DNA from: Pseudogymnoascus destructans
Taxonomy: Eukaryota > Ascomycota > Leotiomycetes > Thelebolales > Thelebolaceae
NCBI RefSeq assembly: GCF_001641265.1
Contig: NW_020167524.1
Span: 1,178,001 to 1,242,000, forward strand
Direction of reading: 5' to 3'
Length of the DNA: 64,000 nt
Made by a program: the position numbers and the translations under genes. The notes under the pieces are model-generated. The model was not told the DNA's origin. It ran no database searches and saw only the letters and a list, made by a program, of their open reading frames with translations. This document shows, in pieces, positions 59,960 to 64,000 of this stretch. Each line of letters opens with the position of its first letter. The first letter of the stretch is position 1.

Positions 59960-62019
59960 ATCGTCGTATCCAACTTTTCGCTTCACTCAAGGTTGGAGGA
60001 AGCGAGTTGGGTGATTGAGAAAGTTGGAGAAGCGAGATGCGCGATTTCACAAATTGTATGTTATATGTACCATGCCATAGTAATTTATATGTAAAGATAC
60101 CTAAATGCGCCATTCTACAAAACTATCACTTCCTCACTCCCACGCTCGCAACCACGCTCGCTCTCGCCCTCAAACTGGCCCTCGCTCTCACTTTGAGGGT
60201 GTTCTGGGTCAGGAATTGGAAGCTCAAGCTCCGGAGGAATTGGAAGACCCTCTTTGTATAATTGGGTCAACATATTCTTCCGGGCACGCTCTTCCTTCCG
60301 GGCCTCGATTCCAGCTCTCTTAAGCTGGTTCCGAGCCCGGTTTATAGCCTGGCGGGCTACTCGGGCCTCTGTAGCTGCGAGCTTCCGGGCTTTAAGCTCA
60401 GCTTTTTCAGCCCGGAGCTCGTGAGCTCGAGCAGCCCGAAGCTCACCTCCAAATTGAAGCCAGGCCTGGCTTCGGCTTGCCCGCTTCCTAGAATCCTCAA
60501 CCTGCCGTCGGGCAGTCCGTAAATCAAGCTCCGTAAGCTGGCCTGAGGCCACGACCTCTTCAGTTCCAGTAAGCCAATTCCTGTAGCTCTCTTTTGAGGG
60601 GCTACTAAAGCCCTCCGGAACCCAGTTTTTCCAACGCTGTAGCCCTCTTCAACCTCCCTAAAATTAGAGTGTTTTGGGGTAGAAACCCAGATTGGTAGGG
60701 GCGTAGGTGTAGGCGTAGGTGTAGGTTGTGAGTAGGTGCGTAGTTTTGTAAGGGTTGTATTACAGCTAACAGGCCAAATACCAGCTTTCCGGAAAGCTGA
60801 TATTATAGTAGACTCCTTAAAAGTCTGCTCCCGGATGTGTGTGAGATCTCTCATAAAGGACTGTAGGTCGTAGGTAATATCCATCTCTCGTATGGCTGCA
60901 AGCACAGCTACTCGGTGCCAGTGCTTATACTGCTGGAAAATCCCTACGTCTAATGGCTGTAGAATGTGTGTAAGATGTGAGGGGAAGGTGTAGACAATGA
61001 TGTCATGCTCTTCTGCTGCAATGACGAAGTCATCGCTTGTATGACTTGCATGAGAGTCGAGTATTAGAACTCGGGGGCTCCCATTATGAGGGGTTGCGTG
61101 CTCTGCAAAGTGCTCTAGCCACTGTAGTGCAAGCTGCGTGTTTGAAAATCCTGTGTCGGAGAGCAGTACTAGCTCTGTGCCTTCGAGGTTGGTGTGGTAC
61201 CATGAATCCATATGTATTTTGCCTGGAATAACAAGTACTGGTGGTATGACTTTTCCTACTGCAGACACAGTCTCTAGGATAGTAATAGACGTACGGTTTT
61301 CAGGGCTTGGAGTGTAGAGCTCATTTGCTCCGCGTGGCACCATAACACGCTCACCTCCTGGAATTCCAATCCTAAAGCCTGTTTCATCCATATTCCAAAT
61401 TGACTCCGGCTCTATATGGTGTTCCTGTATAAACTCAAGGTACTCTTTAAACCACCGTGTAATAGTAGGCTCATCTTGAGCTCTCGTACGCTGTAGTGCA
61501 ATAGGCTTCGTAGTAATAAAGTGGTATTCTTGAAGCTCATTCTTAATATATTTAGTAAGCCAGCTTGGTGATGGCGGAGGCCGTAGGTGTAGACTCTGGA
61601 GCTGGCAAACAGCAGAAAATATCATATTTCTAGTAGCTCCAAGCCCTAGGTGATACTGCTCAAGAATCCATTTCTTAAGGGCTTCTGACTGCGCAGTAGA
61701 GAGCACCTTATTCTGACCTCCGTGGGTAAGCTTCTGAGCACGGCGTTTAATGCTTGAGCGTAGCGTTGAGTCAGGCACTTTGAAAATGCGACAGGCGACT
61801 GATATAGATTCAGAGGGGTTTTCAGGAGTCCCCTCCATGTAATGAATTGTATAGGATTACAATATAAATTACTGTCTATAGCTATGGTAAAAGTTTTACT
61901 AAGGAGTAGCGGTGAACAGACGCACGTAGCGAAATCGCGCATCTCGCTTCTCCAAATTTCTTAATCGCGCATCTCGCTTCCTCCAACCTTGAGCGAAGCG
62001 AAAAGTTGGATACGACGAT
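59960..62019 (-). mobile_element. pogo-family transposon, 2,060 bp
   Basis: Termini begin ATCGTCGTATCCAAC, flanked by TA (59958-59 and 62020-21). Tandem motif copies GAAGCGAGATGCGCGATT are seen in the right terminus, with a more diverged pair on the left. Its right end is about 32 bp past the NOC1 stop codon. Confidence 0.9.
60115..61838 (-). pseudogene. pogo transposase with a one-base deletion
   Basis: A relative of the 589-residue enzyme. It starts MEGTPENPSESISV at 61838, with HTH CRIFKVPDSTLRSSIK and catalytic segments WNMDETGFRIG, VLILDSHASH and ILQPLDVGIF. At about 60643 one base is missing compared with the intact relative: the frame shifts into junk and would run to 60357, while the proper tail (coiled coil RNQLKRAGIEARKEER and acidic end) continues in another frame from about 60640 to 60115. 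The catalytic core is uninterrupted, so a truncated enzyme could still form. Whether it works is unknown. Confidence 0.85.
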
Positions 62020-62051
62020 TACTTACTTTTGATAACGCTCTCCACCACAAC

Positions 62052-64000
62052 TTAACCCATATCCTCATCCTCATCTCCTCCCATCATATCAGCATAGTCA
62101 TCCACCGAAGCAAACATTGGCAAGCTCTTCATCTTCTTCTTCTTAGCCCTGCCCGTCACCGTACCATCCACCTTCGCCTCTGGCTTCTGGTTGGTCTCTA
62201 GCTCCTTGTTGAACAGAGCATCCTCATCCTCATCTTCACCTTCGTCCACCTCATCCTCATCCAAGAATGGGCTTGGCTCCTCATCTTCTTCAGATCCTTG
62301 CTCTTCCTCATCCGTGCCCTCGACATCCACTTCATCATCCTCCCATATGGCATCACTGCCCTCAGAGCCCTCATCTCCAGAATCGTCCAAGTCAAGCATC
62401 TCAAGATCGCTCTCGTCGTCGCTAGGACCTTCAACCTCAGGCCTAGAGTCAACCAGAGCCTGCCAGATCTCATCTTCGTTCTCATCTTCGTCGTCGCTTC
62501 CATCTCCAGCAGCCTTGGCTGGCTTGCCCTTCTTCTTGCTCAACACCTTGCCCTTGCCAATCTGGTTGAAGTACTTGTGGAAGAAGACCTCGTCAACGGC
62601 AACATCCTCAGCCTTCTTGCGCCAGAAGGCCTCGGAGTTGACCGGCTGGTGAGCTTGCGCCGTGGCGCGGTTGGCAACCAGAACTCCGTTGCTCTCTCCG
62701 CCAGCGAGAGGCTGCATGATAGAGCTACCCCTGAGGCCACCCGCGGATGCCTTGGCATTGCGGTAGACAAATCTGTCGAGGAAGGATATTAAGGAGTGGG
62801 AGGCAAGGTCTGGCTTGGCTGGCATCACGGCTGATGTCAGAAGACGGTCGGCGAACATAGCCACCGAGGGATGGAAATGGGCAATAAACGGTGTCTGGTT
62901 TTTATTAGCAAATAACAGAAAAGACTTCAGGATAAAGCGTACCAGTTCCCAAAGACAGCTCTTATCAGCGTTGCTGTGCTCGGGGTCTCTCTTCCGTCCG
63001 TCGTATAAGCCTTCCTTTGGTGCAGGTTTCGGGATTCTGTCGGGGTGCATAAGGTTCTCGTGAAGGGTTGCGGCCTCGGAGGCGGCTGTCTCGGTCTCGG
63101 GAACATCCTTGAACACTTCTTCGTCCATGTCATCAGATGCCTCTGGTTCAGTGATCATCGTGGTGAGGCCTTGGAAGGTAGCTTCCAGCTCTCTAAGCAG
63201 ATAGAGGACACCACAAATAAAGGGCGGTTGGTGTAGTGTGATGATTTGGAGGAGTCTCTTTGCAAAAGCCTTCACTCGCCTAATGTCCAAATCCGACTTC
63301 AGAGCGCGGAACAAGAGGTTGAGGTAGAGAGCATGCTTTGACGACATGATCAGCCGAGGATCCAGCAGCGATTCGTACAGGGTTCGGTAAAAGCGCTCCA
63401 CAGCAATAGTCTTTGTGGATGAGAGTTGCTGGATAAGCATCAAGGCCTGTATGCTCGTATTGAAATTGGAAGAATGGGTAATCTTGAACAGCAAATCCAT
63501 GTGCTTCTCCAGAGTGACGTCGTCCGATTTCGAGAATGGGAGGGCACGGTTGACACCAGTCAAGACGGCAGAGATCATTTTCTCGGTCGTCTCCTCACTG
63601 CTTAGCTTTGCCTGTTCCTCCTTGGTTACCTTCTCCAACGCCTTCTTTCCCTTTTGCCCACCTCCACCTTGGACTTGACCCTTCTTGTTCATGACAGGGC
63701 CAGGTGCAGCAGATGGTGGCAGTGGCTTCTTTAGGAGGGTAACGAAGAGGTCGAAGTAAATTTTCAGGAGCCTCTGGGCCACTCCCTCCTCTTTTCCACT
63801 AAGGATGGTCTGGTTCAGGGTGTTGATGGCGTAGTACTTTGAGTGGGTGCTTTGATGCGGGCGTAGCAAAAGCTCAGTCTCAATAGCAGAGACGATGATC
63901 GGCTTCATGAGAGGATGTGTCGTCTGCAATTGTAGGATCAGATATGAAGTTCTAGACGCAAGCTTCTTGTCTGGGTCTCCCAGCTTGTTGACCAAGAGAC
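62052..64000 (-). CDS. NOC1: Noc1/Mak21 ribosome-biogenesis protein, C-terminal part
   Basis: The frame is open from the right edge to the stop at 62052 (about 649 residues, N-terminus outside the window). It begins VNKLGDPDKKLASRTSYL and carries the CBF-type helical-repeat region (HSKYYAINTLNQTILSGK, LYLNLLFRALKSDLDIRRV, FAKRLLQIITLHQPPFICG), then a linker (HPSVAMFADRLL), FFHKYFNQI, and a long acidic tail with Asp/Glu runs ending SVDDYADMMGGDEDEDMG. Noc1 works with Noc2 in early 60S pre-ribosome assembly in the nucleolus. No intron is seen in this part. A pogo element sits just past the stop. Confidence 0.9.
   Translation of the reverse strand, partial: LLVNKLGDPDKKLASRTSYLILQLQTTHPLMKPIIVSAIETELLLRPHQSTHSKYYAINTLNQTILSGKEEGVAQRLLKIYFDLFVTLLKKPLPPSAAPGPVMNKKGQVQGGGGQKGKKALEKVTKEEQAKLSSEETTEKMISAVLTGVNRALPFSKSDDVTLEKHMDLLFKITHSSNFNTSIQALMLIQQLSSTKTIAVERFYRTLYESLLDPRLIMSSKHALYLNLLFRALKSDLDIRRVKAFAKRLLQIITLHQPPFICGVLYLLRELEATFQGLTTMITEPEASDDMDEEVFKDVPETETAASEAATLHENLMHPDRIPKPAPKEGLYDGRKRDPEHSNADKSCLWELVRFILKSFLLFANKNQTPFIAHFHPSVAMFADRLLTSAVMPAKPDLASHSLISFLDRFVYRNAKASAGGLRGSSIMQPLAGGESNGVLVANRATAQAHQPVNSEAFWRKKAEDVAVDEVFFHKYFNQIGKGKVLSKKKGKPAKAAGDGSDDEDENEDEIWQALVDSRPEVEGPSDDESDLEMLDLDDSGDEGSEGSDAIWEDDEVDVEGTDEEEQGSEEDEEPSPFLDEDEVDEGEDEDEDALFNKELETNQKPEAKVDGTVTGRAKKKKMKSLPMFASVDDYADMMGGDEDEDMG

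Noticed and set aside
1..64000. tRNA and rRNA genes
   Set aside because: I looked for GGTTCGANTCC-type T-arms and conserved rRNA segments by eye and found none that fold; a covariance-model scan would be needed to exclude them.

Overview
The window looks like a chromosomal stretch of a filamentous ascomycete (Pezizomycotina). Protein-coding genes have 49-83 bp GT-AG introns with CTAAC/CTAAT branch sites, and recognisable eukaryotic housekeeping genes sit between dense blocks of fungal transposons. I cannot fix the class; Dothideomycetes is only a guess. GC-rich gene islands alternate with AT-rich, repeat-filled segments.

Gene islands: (1) 8.4-18.8 kb: a broken kinase-like gene, an AT-hook protein (-), an F-box protein (-, 2 exons), a gene-poor 3.2 kb stretch, and the ESCRT-I subunit Vps37 (+, 2 exons). 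(2) 34.9-35.5 kb: a small 3-exon predicted secreted protein isolated among transposons. (3) 45.3-47.7 kb: V-ATPase subunit C (+, 5 exons) convergent with APS kinase (-, 3 exons). (4) 62.05 kb to the right edge: the C-terminal part of the ribosome-biogenesis protein Noc1/Mak21 (-).

Repeat blocks: 0-8.3 kb holds a Tigger-type fragment, an LTR palindrome, a chromodomain-integrase relic, a copia-type LTR, a decayed pogo element and a hAT element whose left half has been inverted. 19.4-34.2 kb is one 1.8 kb Tigger-type element blown up to 14.8 kb by successive insertions: a 2,058 bp pogo element, a solo LTR and a 10.5 kb Ty3/gypsy chromovirus, the last itself interrupted by a second 2,058 bp pogo copy and a 925 bp solo LTR. 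35.8-45.0 kb has a second hAT, DUF3435-type relics, solo LTRs and a pogo element with a spliced transposase. 48.3-62.0 kb has another Tigger-type element, a hAT gene carrying three pogo insertions with full-length transposase genes, solo LTRs, and a pogo element ending about 32 bp from the NOC1 stop codon.

Most notable: reverse-complement 8-bp target duplications proving an inversion inside a hAT; paired repeats within pogo inverted termini that differ between relatives but match between the two ends of each element; a five-exon antisense gene in the 3' part of the chromovirus; and chromovirus LTRs identical except for a 15-bp minisatellite (7 versus 2 units).
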